From Parcubacteria group bacterium (GTDB taxonomy: Bacteria > Patescibacteriota > Minisyncoccia > Phycocordibacterales > CALRHW01), in NCBI GenBank assembly GCA_943359555.1, contig CALRHW010000001.1, positions 4,727 to 68,726 on the forward strand: 64,000 nt of DNA. The letters are read 5' to 3'. Positions 1 to 7,498 of the stretch are shown one piece after another. Within the stretch, counting starts at the first letter, position 1. The number at the start of each line of letters is the position of its first letter. The translations under genes were made by a program, and so were the position numbers. The notes below the pieces were generated by a model that was not told the DNA's origin, did not search any database, and saw only the letters and a program-made list of their open reading frames with translations.

Positions 1-694
1 CCACTGGTATTGCGGGATTTCCCACTATCATTGAACCGCCAAGGACAAGAACATCTGGTGACCAAAGAACTATTGTGTTGTGTAAACCATAAGCAAGCTG
101 AAGCGATAGCTCCTCCCACACCTGCGGGTCGATAATTTCTTTTGCTTTTTTACCAAAACGTTTTTCAAGTGCAGTGCCAGAAACTGTTTGCTCTAAAGTG
201 ATATTTTCTCCACTCTCAAAAGAGAAAATTTCTTGACCCGGCTCAAAACCCACAGATCTTTTATCTATCGTCCCATCTACCACCCTAGCACCACCTACGC
301 CGGTGCTCACAGTAATATATTCCATTATAGAAAAACCTTTTCCCGCCCCGTAGTGTGCCTCACCGAGCGCGACAAGGGCTGCGTCATTTTCAAGAAAAAC
401 AGGGACGCCAAGCATTTTTTCTAGACGGTCTTGAAGTGGCTTGTGACACCAATGCATCAGATTTGGTGAAGACATCACACGAGCGCGCTTCTCATCAAAA
501 ACTCCAGGCACTCCTCCACCCGCACATTTTATATTTCCGATTGCACCTAGATGAGTCGCTGCGTCAAAAATCGCATTTACCCCTTCCTCAAAATGTTGTG
601 GTGTCGTAAAAACTATTGGCTCGCCGATAGTTTTGCCGTCTTTAGAAAAAGCTACTCGCGTATTTGTTCCTCCAATGTCAAACAATAAGTACAT
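1..694 (-). CDS. ROK-family sugar kinase, 3' end cut by window edge
   Basis: The visible 231 residues start MYLLFDIGGTNTRVAF, the ROK/hexokinase-fold phosphate-1 motif. Further on lies a second ROK block, ENDAALVALGEAHYGAGKG, whose Asp is the expected catalytic base, followed by STGVGGARVVDG. ROK proteins are cytosolic ATP-dependent sugar kinases (glucose, N-acetylglucosamine) or sugar-responsive repressors. No N-terminal helix-turn-helix is present, so a kinase is favoured. The usual ROK zinc motif (EPGH followed by a Cys-rich CGC segment) is not seen: the equivalent stretch reads GFEPGQEIF and then SGENITLEQTVSGTAL. The gene starts 15 nt after the isomerase stop, so it is probably the second gene of that operon. 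Substrate is unknown. Confidence 0.8.
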   Translation of the reverse strand, partial: MYLLFDIGGTNTRVAFSKDGKTIGEPIVFTTPQHFEEGVNAIFDAATHLGAIGNIKCAGGGVPGVFDEKRARVMSSPNLMHWCHKPLQDRLEKMLGVPVFLENDAALVALGEAHYGAGKGFSIMEYITVSTGVGGARVVDGTIDKRSVGFEPGQEIFSFESGENITLEQTVSGTALEKRFGKKAKEIIDPQVWEELSLQLAYGLHNTIVLWSPDVLVLGGSMIVGNPAIPV

Positions 695-709
695 TTTATG
701 AAATTATTT

Positions 710-1675
710 TTATGAAATGAGTTTTTTAAATTCTTCTATCATCGGCACTTTTTGTGCTTCTGTGCCATACATTTGTGAAACGTAAAACGCGGTCCAATCA
801 GCCAAAAGCAAATTGTTAAAAACATTTTCCCAAAAAGACTCGCCTTTTATTTCAATTGTGGAAGTAGGAAATCCTCGCGCCTCTAGCATCTCTTTTGTTA
901 TTTCCATTCGCTTGGTAATTTTGGGATTATTTAACTCGTCTTTCAAAAAAATAAAATGAAAATTGTCGCTGAGCGTTTTGGTCGTAGGAATAACGTCAAA
1001 GCCCGTCATTTCATTATGATTAAGCTCGGGAAAAATATTATAAAAAGCAGGAATCTTGCCTGTCTCGTTAAATTTTATTTTCCAATTGTATGCGAGAGCA
1101 ATATTTGAGCGTGAAGAATAAATGATAGGTGTTTTTCCACGTAATTTTTCAGCAAGAGCGCGACCAGCGTCTTCTGTTTTTGAAGGATTTAGGCGAGAAC
1201 TAAGTGCACGCAAATCTGTAAGCAAATTTGTATTGCCGGTCATTTTTGCAAGAGCGACAAGAGAAAAACCTAGCGCACTTCTTGGCTGAATACCCACTTC
1301 AGGTAATCGGATATACGGTAGATTATTTTTTTTCGCAAAATCTATAAGTGAACCACCGAGAGCGATAACCGCGACTGCGTATTTTTGTGCCAATGCTTTC
1401 TGCGCAAAATCAATAACCTCTTCTGTATTACCAGAATATGAACTTGCAATAAAAAGGCTTTTTGCAAATTTTTTATGAGAAAGAGCAGGCAAGCCGTAAT
1501 CACGATGAATATACAGATCCAAGTCTGGATTAAACATTTTTAGAAGCTCGCCCGCGAGATGCGAGCCACCCATTCCACCAAGCACAAAACCTTCGCTAGA
1601 TTTTAAATACTCGGCGTTTTGGATTTCTGTATCAAAATTAAACTGCGTCGCAAATGTTTTTATCGCTTCTTCCAT
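710..1675 (-). CDS. Bifunctional phosphoglucose/phosphomannose isomerase family protein
   Basis: The 321-aa protein has a SIS (sugar isomerase) fold: GGMGGSHLAGELLKMF near residue 35, SSYSGNTEEVIDFA near residue 78, and a C-terminal half with FPELNHNEMTGF, matching the compact bacterial/archaeal PGI/PMI family. It would interconvert glucose-6-P or mannose-6-P with fructose-6-P in the cytosol. I chose the ATG at 1675 rather than an upstream in-frame start at 1723, because the upstream start lies inside gdhA and a perfect extended -10 sits 6 nt before 1675. It lies between gdhA and the ROK kinase, consistent with a small carbon-metabolism cluster. Confidence 0.85.
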   Translation of the reverse strand: MEEAIKTFATQFNFDTEIQNAEYLKSSEGFVLGGMGGSHLAGELLKMFNPDLDLYIHRDYGLPALSHKKFAKSLFIASSYSGNTEEVIDFAQKALAQKYAVAVIALGGSLIDFAKKNNLPYIRLPEVGIQPRSALGFSLVALAKMTGNTNLLTDLRALSSRLNPSKTEDAGRALAEKLRGKTPIIYSSRSNIALAYNWKIKFNETGKIPAFYNIFPELNHNEMTGFDVIPTTKTLSDNFHFIFLKDELNNPKITKRMEITKEMLEARGFPTSTIEIKGESFWENVFNNLLLADWTAFYVSQMYGTEAQKVPMIEEFKKLIS

Positions 1676-1681
1676 GGTTTT

Positions 1682-1690
1682 ATTATAGCA
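1682..1690 (-). promoter_or_regulatory. Extended -10 promoter of the isomerase gene
   Basis: On the minus strand TGC TATAAT ends 6 nt before the ATG at 1675, which places the expected transcription start on the start codon itself. No -35 hexamer is evident. The element lies just after the gdhA stop. Confidence 0.6.
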
Positions 1691-1694
1691 AATT

Positions 1695-2933
1695 TTAATG
1701 TTTAGCTTTACCTGCTTCCTCAATACGCTGTGCCGCCAAAATATATGCCGCGTTTCGCATTGTTGTAGAATATTTTTCTTTTACTGCTAGCATATCTTTC
1801 CACGCAGAAACCATCAAATCATCTAGTTTTTTGAGCACATCTTCTCTATTCCATTTTTCATTGTTCATATTTTGATACCATTCAAAATAACTAGTCGCGA
1901 CTCCGCCACTATTTGCAAGGATATCTGGAATAACGATGACTCCATTTTTTGCAAAAATTTCATCGGACTCAGGAGTCGTCGGACCGTTTGCCATTTCTAC
2001 GATAATTTTTGCAGATATTTGTTCTGCATTTTCTGATGTCAGTACATTTTCAAGTGCAGACGGCACCAAAATATCCACCGAGAGTAAAAGCAACTCCGCA
2101 TTTGTGATATTTTTTGTACCAACCAAACCAGAGAGAGTCCCAGTATTTTTTTTGTGAGCGATTGCGAGCGCGAGTTCAATTCCATTTTCATTATAAACTC
2201 CACCTCTGCTATCAGAGAGAGCCACTACTTTTAAACCTTGTTTTATCATACTCTCTGCAAAATATGTAGCGACATTTCCAAAACCTTGGATAGCAACTGT
2301 TGCAGAAGCTGAAATCATTCCTGCTTTTAGAGCTTCTCTCACTATCACTCCTCCACCAAAACCTGTGGCTTCTGTTCTTCCTTCACTTCCGCCATTTGAA
2401 ATAGCTTTTCCTGTAAATGTTGCGGGTGCTTTTTTTCCTGTGATTTTTTCATACTCATCTAGCATGAAACCCATAATTTTTTCACCAGTGTTTACATCTG
2501 GTGCGGGCACGTCCATTTCAGGTCCAAGCACTGGATACATTTTTTTTATATATCCGCGGGAAATATTTTCAATTTCTTTTTCAGATAAAATTTTTGGGTC
2601 TACAATCACGCCACCTTTTCCGCCTCCAAACGGCACGTTTACTACCGCACATTTAAAAGTCATCCAAAAACTAAGAGCGCGCACCTCATCTAAATTTACG
2701 TCTGGATGAAAACGTATTCCTCCTTTATATGCTCCGCGTGCGTTATTGTGCTGACTTCTAAAACCTTGAAAAATATGTTGACTTCCGTCATCCATAGTTA
2801 CTGGAATACTCACTTCTATATATCTATCGGGAGTTTTCATTCTCTCTAAAAAATCTTGGTCAAGCTCTGCGATTTTTCCTGCTTTTTCCAATTGGTCTAT
2901 CGCATTTTTAAATGGATTTGTTTGATTTTGCAT
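1695..2933 (-). CDS. gdhA: Glutamate dehydrogenase (Glu/Leu/Phe/Val dehydrogenase family)
   Basis: The 412-aa protein matches the hexameric GDH length. The glutamate-binding domain has RGAYKGGIRFHP and the catalytic-lysine motif KCAVVNVPFGGGKGGV; AP.DVNT follows (PAPDVNTGEKIMGFML). The C-terminal Rossmann domain has VAIQGFGNVATYFAE. It would reversibly deaminate glutamate to 2-oxoglutarate with NAD(P)H in the cytosol. Catabolic amino-acid enzymes are sparse in reduced CPR genomes, so this may supply amino groups or 2-oxoglutarate. It is preceded by a terminator and a -10 element and followed by the isomerase after 19 nt. Confidence 0.93.
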   Translation of the reverse strand: MQNQTNPFKNAIDQLEKAGKIAELDQDFLERMKTPDRYIEVSIPVTMDDGSQHIFQGFRSQHNNARGAYKGGIRFHPDVNLDEVRALSFWMTFKCAVVNVPFGGGKGGVIVDPKILSEKEIENISRGYIKKMYPVLGPEMDVPAPDVNTGEKIMGFMLDEYEKITGKKAPATFTGKAISNGGSEGRTEATGFGGGVIVREALKAGMISASATVAIQGFGNVATYFAESMIKQGLKVVALSDSRGGVYNENGIELALAIAHKKNTGTLSGLVGTKNITNAELLLLSVDILVPSALENVLTSENAEQISAKIIVEMANGPTTPESDEIFAKNGVIVIPDILANSGGVATSYFEWYQNMNNEKWNREDVLKKLDDLMVSAWKDMLAVKEKYSTTMRNAAYILAAQRIEEAGKAKH

Positions 2934-2939
2934 TTTGTA

Positions 2940-2945
2940 AGTATA
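2940..2945 (-). promoter_or_regulatory. -10 promoter element of gdhA
   Basis: TATACT on the minus strand is followed by 6 nt (TACAAA) and then the gdhA ATG, predicting a leaderless transcript. The upstream terminator hairpin occupies the place where a -35 would be, and none is recognisable. Confidence 0.55.
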
Positions 2946-2952
2946 TGTTAAA

Positions 2953-2979
2953 AGCGGGGGTCTTGGTAGACCTCCCGCT
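2953..2979 (-). terminator. Rho-independent terminator between the small basic ORF and gdhA
   Basis: An 11/12-nt stem (AGCGGGAGGTCT with AGACCCCCGCT, one bulged A) around the loop ACCA is followed by TTTT on the minus strand. It ends transcription coming from the 3209-2997 ORF and abuts the gdhA -10. Confidence 0.75.
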
Positions 2980-2996
2980 ATTCATTCAAACAACCA

Positions 2997-3209
2997 TCAA
3001 ATAATTCTACGACGCCGTAGAAACTCCATGAAGGATGAGTGCCTCGGTCTCGAAGTCAGAACTCTTGGCTCAATCATTATAGCTCCATCAATAATAGTGC
3101 GATGCTTGTTTGAGTAATGCTGTGGTCGCCAGTCTCGACGGGTATCGTCTTGATCTCCATTTCTTTCTCGTGAATTTTGTCTCGTGCCTGACATTCGTTT
3201 AATCTCCAT
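2997..3209 (-). CDS. Small basic hypothetical protein (70 aa)
   Basis: I do not recognise this protein. It is strongly basic (many Arg, ending FLRRRRII), has no membrane segment and no cysteine. Support for a real gene comes from context: it fills an otherwise empty interval, runs in the same direction as its neighbours, and is followed 18 nt later by a good intrinsic terminator. A TATTCT -10-like hexamer lies about 20 nt upstream of the ATG. The interval could instead encode a small structured RNA ending at that terminator. Confidence 0.4.
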   Translation of the reverse strand: MEIKRMSGTRQNSRERNGDQDDTRRDWRPQHYSNKHRTIIDGAIMIEPRVLTSRPRHSSFMEFLRRRRII

Positions 3210-3374
3210 ATTGAGTGCTAGGAACGCCTAGAATAAGGACACCTTATTCAGTAAACAGCTCCATACATAAGCCTACACCTAATAATAAAAAAATCAACAC
3301 GTTATCAACGCAACTGTGGATTACTTGGCTCGCATCATTTATTATCTTTTTTCAAGTTTTATGTCCGCGGGAGC

Positions 3375-4628
3375 TTATATTTTTGGAATTATTTTTTGAT
3401 TTGTGATTGGTGTCGTAGTAGAAATTATTTTTTCAGCTTCAACCGCGTTAAATAATCCATTTTTGTAAAGTGTAAACGCTACTCCATATTCTTTTACTTG
3501 AAACTGTGTATCTCCAGAATCAACAAATTTTACCGCTTCATCAAGAGTACTTGAAGCAATGGCAATAGAAGTTGTGGAAACTTCTATGTTTTTATCTATG
3601 CTCTGTTTTACTTTGTCAATTTTAGTGACCGCATCTTTTCTTTTGTCCTGAGCTGTAGCTTTTTTCATTTCATTATCGTCAAGTGTTGGAATTTTTGCCT
3701 CCACTTCTTCACGCACTTGTGCTGTTGTGTTTATGTTTGCTTCAACAGAATCAAGGAGATTGCTCAGTTCTGTCTGACTATCTAATTTATTGTCCAACAC
3801 CTTTTCGTTTGCCGTTTTTTCATCTAAGGGCGTAACTGTTTCTTTTACTAACACTACTTCTTCAATAGCAACGTCTGGTTTTATAAAACTATTTGTAGAA
3901 TCATCTGTTACAGAAATAACCGCCACATCTTTTTGCTCTGTGTCACTTTGAACAGATGCGACAGTGGTTTCGTTTTTCGTGCTGGGGCTAGGTGTCGCAA
4001 CTATGACCGTCTTCAAACTTGCAGTCTCCGCTTTTTGCGTTCTATCTACTTTTGCAAGAGAAGCACTGTGTTCTTTTAAAGACTCTTCTAGATTTTTACT
4101 TACATCTATCGCCATTTTTAAATCATTATTTGCTTCTATTCTAGCGATTTGCTGTTGAACACTTTTTACATGTTTATTAAAATTTTCTTGAATTATGTTT
4201 TTTGACGTGGTATCAAGCTCGCCCCTTACTGCAAGTTTTTTGGCTTCGTCTAGTCGCTCACCCGCACGTGCAGTATCAAAATATGCTTTTGACTGCGCAC
4301 TAAAAACAAACCAAAAACGCATGTCTTCCGTAGCGAGTTTTATAGAATAAAGAGCATTGTTTGGAAGAGCCGTCTGTGCGAGCAAAGTCGTTCCTCCGCC
4401 GAAAGCGATAACGACAACAAGAGCAAAAGCCACCGCGCGTTGCGAATGAATAAAATATGGAGAAAAAATGGAGAGAAATCTTTGCTGTTGGGATTTTTGT
4501 GGGTGAGATTTTTGCACAGGATTTTCTTTCACATAAAAATCCACATTTTTCCAAATGTTTTGTTTTTCTTCGGTTGAAAGAAGGATTCCTTTTGCGGATT
4601 TTATTATTTTTTTAAATTCGTTATTCAT
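3375..4628 (-). CDS. DUF5667-like membrane protein, probable anti-sigma partner
   Basis: The 417-aa protein has a short cytoplasmic N-terminus (about 60 residues), one membrane segment near residues 65-85, then ALPNNALYSIKLATEDMRFWF, which resembles the start of the DUF5667 domain that begins just outside the membrane. The rest is a long, charged, Ser/Thr/Lys/Glu-rich helical region with predicted coiled-coil stretches. It begins 17 nt after the ECF sigma gene stop. ECF sigma factors are commonly followed by a single-pass membrane anti-sigma protein, so this is the likely regulator. The N-terminal segment has no zinc-binding anti-sigma motif, so the mode of sigma binding is unknown. Confidence 0.7.
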   Translation of the reverse strand: MNNEFKKIIKSAKGILLSTEEKQNIWKNVDFYVKENPVQKSHPQKSQQQRFLSIFSPYFIHSQRAVAFALVVVIAFGGGTTLLAQTALPNNALYSIKLATEDMRFWFVFSAQSKAYFDTARAGERLDEAKKLAVRGELDTTSKNIIQENFNKHVKSVQQQIARIEANNDLKMAIDVSKNLEESLKEHSASLAKVDRTQKAETASLKTVIVATPSPSTKNETTVASVQSDTEQKDVAVISVTDDSTNSFIKPDVAIEEVVLVKETVTPLDEKTANEKVLDNKLDSQTELSNLLDSVEANINTTAQVREEVEAKIPTLDDNEMKKATAQDKRKDAVTKIDKVKQSIDKNIEVSTTSIAIASSTLDEAVKFVDSGDTQFQVKEYGVAFTLYKNGLFNAVEAEKIISTTTPITNQKIIPKI

Positions 4629-4645
4629 TTCAATTTTGTTTTTTC

Positions 4646-5164
4646 TCAGATGTTTTTCTCGCGGTCATGATATATTTCCTTTAGTTTTTCTATCGCCCGA
4701 TGAATCTTTACTGAAATATTATTTGCGGGTTCATCTAGGATTTCTGCAATTTCTTTAATACTTAATTCCTCCACATATTTCATAAATATTAGATCACGAT
4801 ACGCTTTTGGAATTTTATCTAAAAGCTTCATCGCTTCGGCGCCGTCTATTTGATTTTCCAAATCCCGTACTGTCGGGGTGTCGTGACTCGTATCAAAACC
4901 TTCTTCAAAAAGCTCATCAAGCGAAACCGGCTTCTTTTTTCTATAATGATCAATGACGGTGTTGTGGGCTGTTCTATATAAAAAAGCCTTTATATTGAGC
5001 ACTTCTCCGCCCCCTTGAATGTATTGCCAAGTCTTTATAAAAGTGTCCTGAAGCATATCTTTTGCCTCGTCACGGTTTAGAGTCTTGAAATAGCAATATC
5101 TAAAAAGCGCGTTGGTGTGCTCTTTGTATGCGTCTAAAAATTGTGCTTCTTTTTGATGATCCAT
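4646..5164 (-). CDS. ECF-type RNA polymerase sigma factor (sigma-70 family)
   Basis: The 172-aa protein has sigma region 2 near residues 10-80 (ALFRYCYFKTLNRDEAKDML followed by QDTFIKTWQYI) and region 4 at the C-terminus (LSIKEIAEILDEPANNISVK, a helix-turn-helix). Regions 1 and 3 are absent, as in RpoE-like ECF sigmas. It would direct RNA polymerase to a small stress or envelope regulon. The downstream membrane protein is its probable antagonist. It is the only alternative sigma factor in the window; the housekeeping RpoD is at 36583-37809. Confidence 0.9.
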   Translation of the reverse strand: MDHQKEAQFLDAYKEHTNALFRYCYFKTLNRDEAKDMLQDTFIKTWQYIQGGGEVLNIKAFLYRTAHNTVIDHYRKKKPVSLDELFEEGFDTSHDTPTVRDLENQIDGAEAMKLLDKIPKAYRDLIFMKYVEELSIKEIAEILDEPANNISVKIHRAIEKLKEIYHDREKNI

Positions 5165-5200
5165 AGTTATGACGTGAAAAAAGCCACGGCATTACAGGGT

Positions 5201-5206
5201 ATTATA
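5201..5206 (-). promoter_or_regulatory. -10 element of the ECF sigma operon
   Basis: TATAAT on the minus strand lies 36 nt upstream of the sigma-factor ATG, giving a leader of about 30 nt. No good -35 hexamer is visible at the expected distance. Whether the operon also has an ECF-type autoregulated promoter cannot be told by eye. Confidence 0.5.
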
Positions 5207-5266
5207 CAACATATTCGTAAAAACTCGGCTATTTTTTTGGTGGAAATGTAATGAGCGAGATTCCTG

Positions 5267-6217
5267 TTACACCTTAGTCAGAAATTCTTTTATATCTTCT
5301 GCGGTCTTGAGAGGTAGGGTGATAAAGAAGGTCGTGCCTTTGTGTTCTTCGGATTCAAAGCGAATGGTGCCGTGGTGGGCTTCGATATATTTCTTGGACA
5401 TATAGAGGCTAATACCGCTCCCGTTCACGAGCTTATTCCTCGCGTTGCTAGCGCGATAAAATTCTGAAAATATTTTGCTATGCTCACTCTGTGGAATGCC
5501 GATACCTGTATCACTGATCACAATGTTCAAAGTAGTCTCGTCATTATTGACTGTGAGCGAAAAAGACTTGTCCCCCTCCCCCGCATATTGAATAGAATTC
5601 TCGAGCAGATTCTCTATCACGATGCGTATACGCATAATATCAACTTCCACTTCCTTGCCACTATCAAGGTGAATAGCGCTAGTAAACTGGATTCCCTTCC
5701 TTTCGTAACCAAAGGTATACTTTTCAACGACTTCTTTAATGACGGCCTCCACCGCGCCGAGCCGCATCTTTTCACGATAAATTGAGAGTTTCTCTATCTC
5801 AAGAAGGCTAACATCAAGTAAATTGACCGAATGCAGCACAGTTTTTTGAGTGGAATATACCACACGGGAGAGTCTATCTTTGTCTTCTTGACTAAAAGCA
5901 ACACCATATTTTTGAAGCACAAAATCAATGACCCAGTTTGTAGAAGTGAGACCTGTGCGCATTTCATGAGCTATAAGAGATACGATTTCATTCTTGAGCT
6001 TGGTATTGTGCTTGATGAGTTTGATTTTACTATACTCTCGAAAAGCAGCCGAGACAAGCATACCTAAGAGAGAAGCTATAATAAGAAAAAAAATATCTAT
6101 CTCGTCATATCCTCTTGAGAGTATCGGTAAGTCAAAAGAGAGGGTGATGTATCCCACGGCAACACCACTGATACCTCCAAGTATATACGAAATAATATTC
6201 TCAAAATATTCTGACAT
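5267..6217 (-). CDS. Membrane sensor histidine kinase
   Basis: The 316-aa protein has two N-terminal membrane segments (about residues 8-28 and 39-60) with almost no extracellular loop. The HisKA dimerisation helix carries SLIAHEMRTGLTS, with the phosphoacceptor His at residue 84. The HATPase_c domain has N box VIENLLENSIQYA, G1 box DTGIGIP and a slightly unusual G2 box NGSGISLYM. With so little outside the membrane it probably senses through its partner, the 7-TM protein encoded 5 nt upstream. The cognate receiver is probably the divergent CheY-like gene at 7038. Confidence 0.88.
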   Translation of the reverse strand: MSEYFENIISYILGGISGVAVGYITLSFDLPILSRGYDEIDIFFLIIASLLGMLVSAAFREYSKIKLIKHNTKLKNEIVSLIAHEMRTGLTSTNWVIDFVLQKYGVAFSQEDKDRLSRVVYSTQKTVLHSVNLLDVSLLEIEKLSIYREKMRLGAVEAVIKEVVEKYTFGYERKGIQFTSAIHLDSGKEVEVDIMRIRIVIENLLENSIQYAGEGDKSFSLTVNNDETTLNIVISDTGIGIPQSEHSKIFSEFYRASNARNKLVNGSGISLYMSKKYIEAHHGTIRFESEEHKGTTFFITLPLKTAEDIKEFLTKV

Positions 6218-6222
6218 CTAAT

Positions 6223-6900
6223 TTAGATTGTAGCGCTTGGTGCCTCGCGTTGCTTCTTGCGAGCATACATTAGAGTACTAATAATAATGACAGGTGCCAG
6301 AAAACCAAAAATTGAACTTGTGATCATGGCCCCCGTAATCATGGCACCGTTGGCTATCACGCAACAAGTCACCACGCCCGAACCACCACCCAAGGCCTTT
6401 ATCTTTTGCCACCTATTAGCTATGCCGATAGCTTTAAAGATAATGAATCCTCCTACGATGAGACCATTCACCACCAAGTCATACCACAAAGTAAAGTGCA
6501 TGAGTTGCATTTCTCGCTCTTTTGTCTGGATGAACCAAATAAAGAGAGCGAGAACCATCATCAATACGACTCGAAACACCGTCTTTCGCGTTCTCTCGGA
6601 TAGAGAGCTGAGCGGGAACTTGAGCATGTAAGCAGAACCGATGAATACCGCAAGACCTGCGATATTGCTATAGACCATGTTCATCGTGTGCATCTCGAGC
6701 CCCATGAAAAACATGCTGATTGCTTGATATATTAAAAACGCAAAAAGCGCGCCGATAAGCTCATTCTTTTCTTGACGCATAGGCTTCCACACATACGCCG
6801 CGCACAATAGATAAAAAACTCCAGCTGCCATCATCAAAAAAATTTCAAACATCATACCAAACACCATCGGTCCACTAGACTCCATCATCATATGTTCCAT
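6223..6900 (-). CDS. Seven-TM integral membrane protein, possible sensory partner of histidine kinase
   Basis: The 225-aa protein is almost wholly hydrophobic with about seven membrane helices. It opens with a Met-rich segment (MEHMMMESSGPMVFGMMFE). A Lys at the end of the first helix and a conserved-looking Glu/His pair (MGLEMHTMNMV) lie near membrane edges. I do not recognise the family; the topology resembles 7-TM receptor-type modules found with histidine kinases. It is cotranscribed with the kinase (5-nt gap). A metal or redox role is conceivable from the Met/His/Cys residues (HMMM, TCCV), but this is a guess. Confidence 0.65.
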   Translation of the reverse strand: MEHMMMESSGPMVFGMMFEIFLMMAAGVFYLLCAAYVWKPMRQEKNELIGALFAFLIYQAISMFFMGLEMHTMNMVYSNIAGLAVFIGSAYMLKFPLSSLSERTRKTVFRVVLMMVLALFIWFIQTKEREMQLMHFTLWYDLVVNGLIVGGFIIFKAIGIANRWQKIKALGGGSGVVTCCVIANGAMITGAMITSSIFGFLAPVIIISTLMYARKKQREAPSATI

Positions 6901-6906
6901 ATAAAA

Positions 6907-6912
6907 ATTATG
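6907..6912 (-). promoter_or_regulatory. -10 element of the 7-TM / kinase operon
   Basis: CATAAT on the minus strand ends 6 nt before the ATG at 6900, again predicting a leaderless mRNA. The 137-nt region to the divergent regulator gene also contains the regulator's promoter. Confidence 0.45.
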
Positions 6913-7020
6913 TTAACTAATAAACGTAATAATAAAACTTATTTAAGTTTACCATGTATGTAAAAAACACAATACAATAGCAACAGTGGATATCCACATG
7001 CAAAAAGCGTAGATACATGC

Positions 7021-7026
7021 TAAAAT
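7021..7026 (+). promoter_or_regulatory. -10 element of the CheY-like regulator
   Basis: TAAAAT lies 11 nt upstream of the chosen ATG at 7038. It overlaps the alternative upstream ATG (7017), which argues for the downstream start. Confidence 0.4.
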
Positions 7027-7037
7027 ATAGACAAGAT

Positions 7038-7448
7038 ATGAGCGAAAATACACACGTAGATTTTTTTAAAGACAAGAAAGTATTGATCGTTGAAGACGAT
7101 GCCTTTTTAGGTGGAATCGTGGCTGAGTCTTTGCATAAAAATAAGGCAACGGTAAATCTAGTCACCTCCGCTGAAAATGCGATAGAATACTTAAAGAGCA
7201 CTGTCCCCGATATTGTCGTGCTAGATATATTTTTGCCCGGAATGAATGGGTTCACTTTTCTGGAAGATTTTAGAAAGAATCCTTTGACTGCTAAAGTGCC
7301 TGTCCTTGTGCTTTCCAACTCTGGGCAAGCGGAAGATAGAGAGCGGGTAAAAAATCTAGGCGCAGACTTCATGGCAAAAGCCCTTGTGACGCCGAATGAA
7401 GCGATAGATCATCTGTATCAAATGCTCGTGAAGAGACAAATCCATTGA
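7038..7448 (+). CDS. Single-domain (CheY-like) response regulator
   Basis: The 136-aa protein is one receiver domain. Acidic pocket residues are in VLIVEDDAF, the phosphorylated Asp is residue 63 in IVVLDIFLPGMNG, the Thr/Ser switch is in VLVLSNSG, and the Lys is in FMAKAL. There is no DNA-binding or enzymatic output domain, so it works through protein contacts. It is divergent from the 7-TM/histidine-kinase pair, the probable phosphate donor. The ATG at 7038 is preferred to 7017 because the -10 element lies between them. Confidence 0.88.
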   Translation: MSENTHVDFFKDKKVLIVEDDAFLGGIVAESLHKNKATVNLVTSAENAIEYLKSTVPDIVVLDIFLPGMNGFTFLEDFRKNPLTAKVPVLVLSNSGQAEDRERVKNLGADFMAKALVTPNEAIDHLYQMLVKRQIH

Positions 7449-7498
7449 TTCTTTATCCTTAAATTAATTAAATACAAAACCCAGTAGATTCTCTCATA

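Noticed and set aside
233..609. Plus-strand open frames of 63 and 84 codons
   Set aside because: They lie antisense to the ROK kinase, whose minus-strand frame has clear family motifs.
6917..7372. Minus-strand 151-codon open frame
   Set aside because: It is antisense to the CheY-like regulator, which has all receiver motifs.
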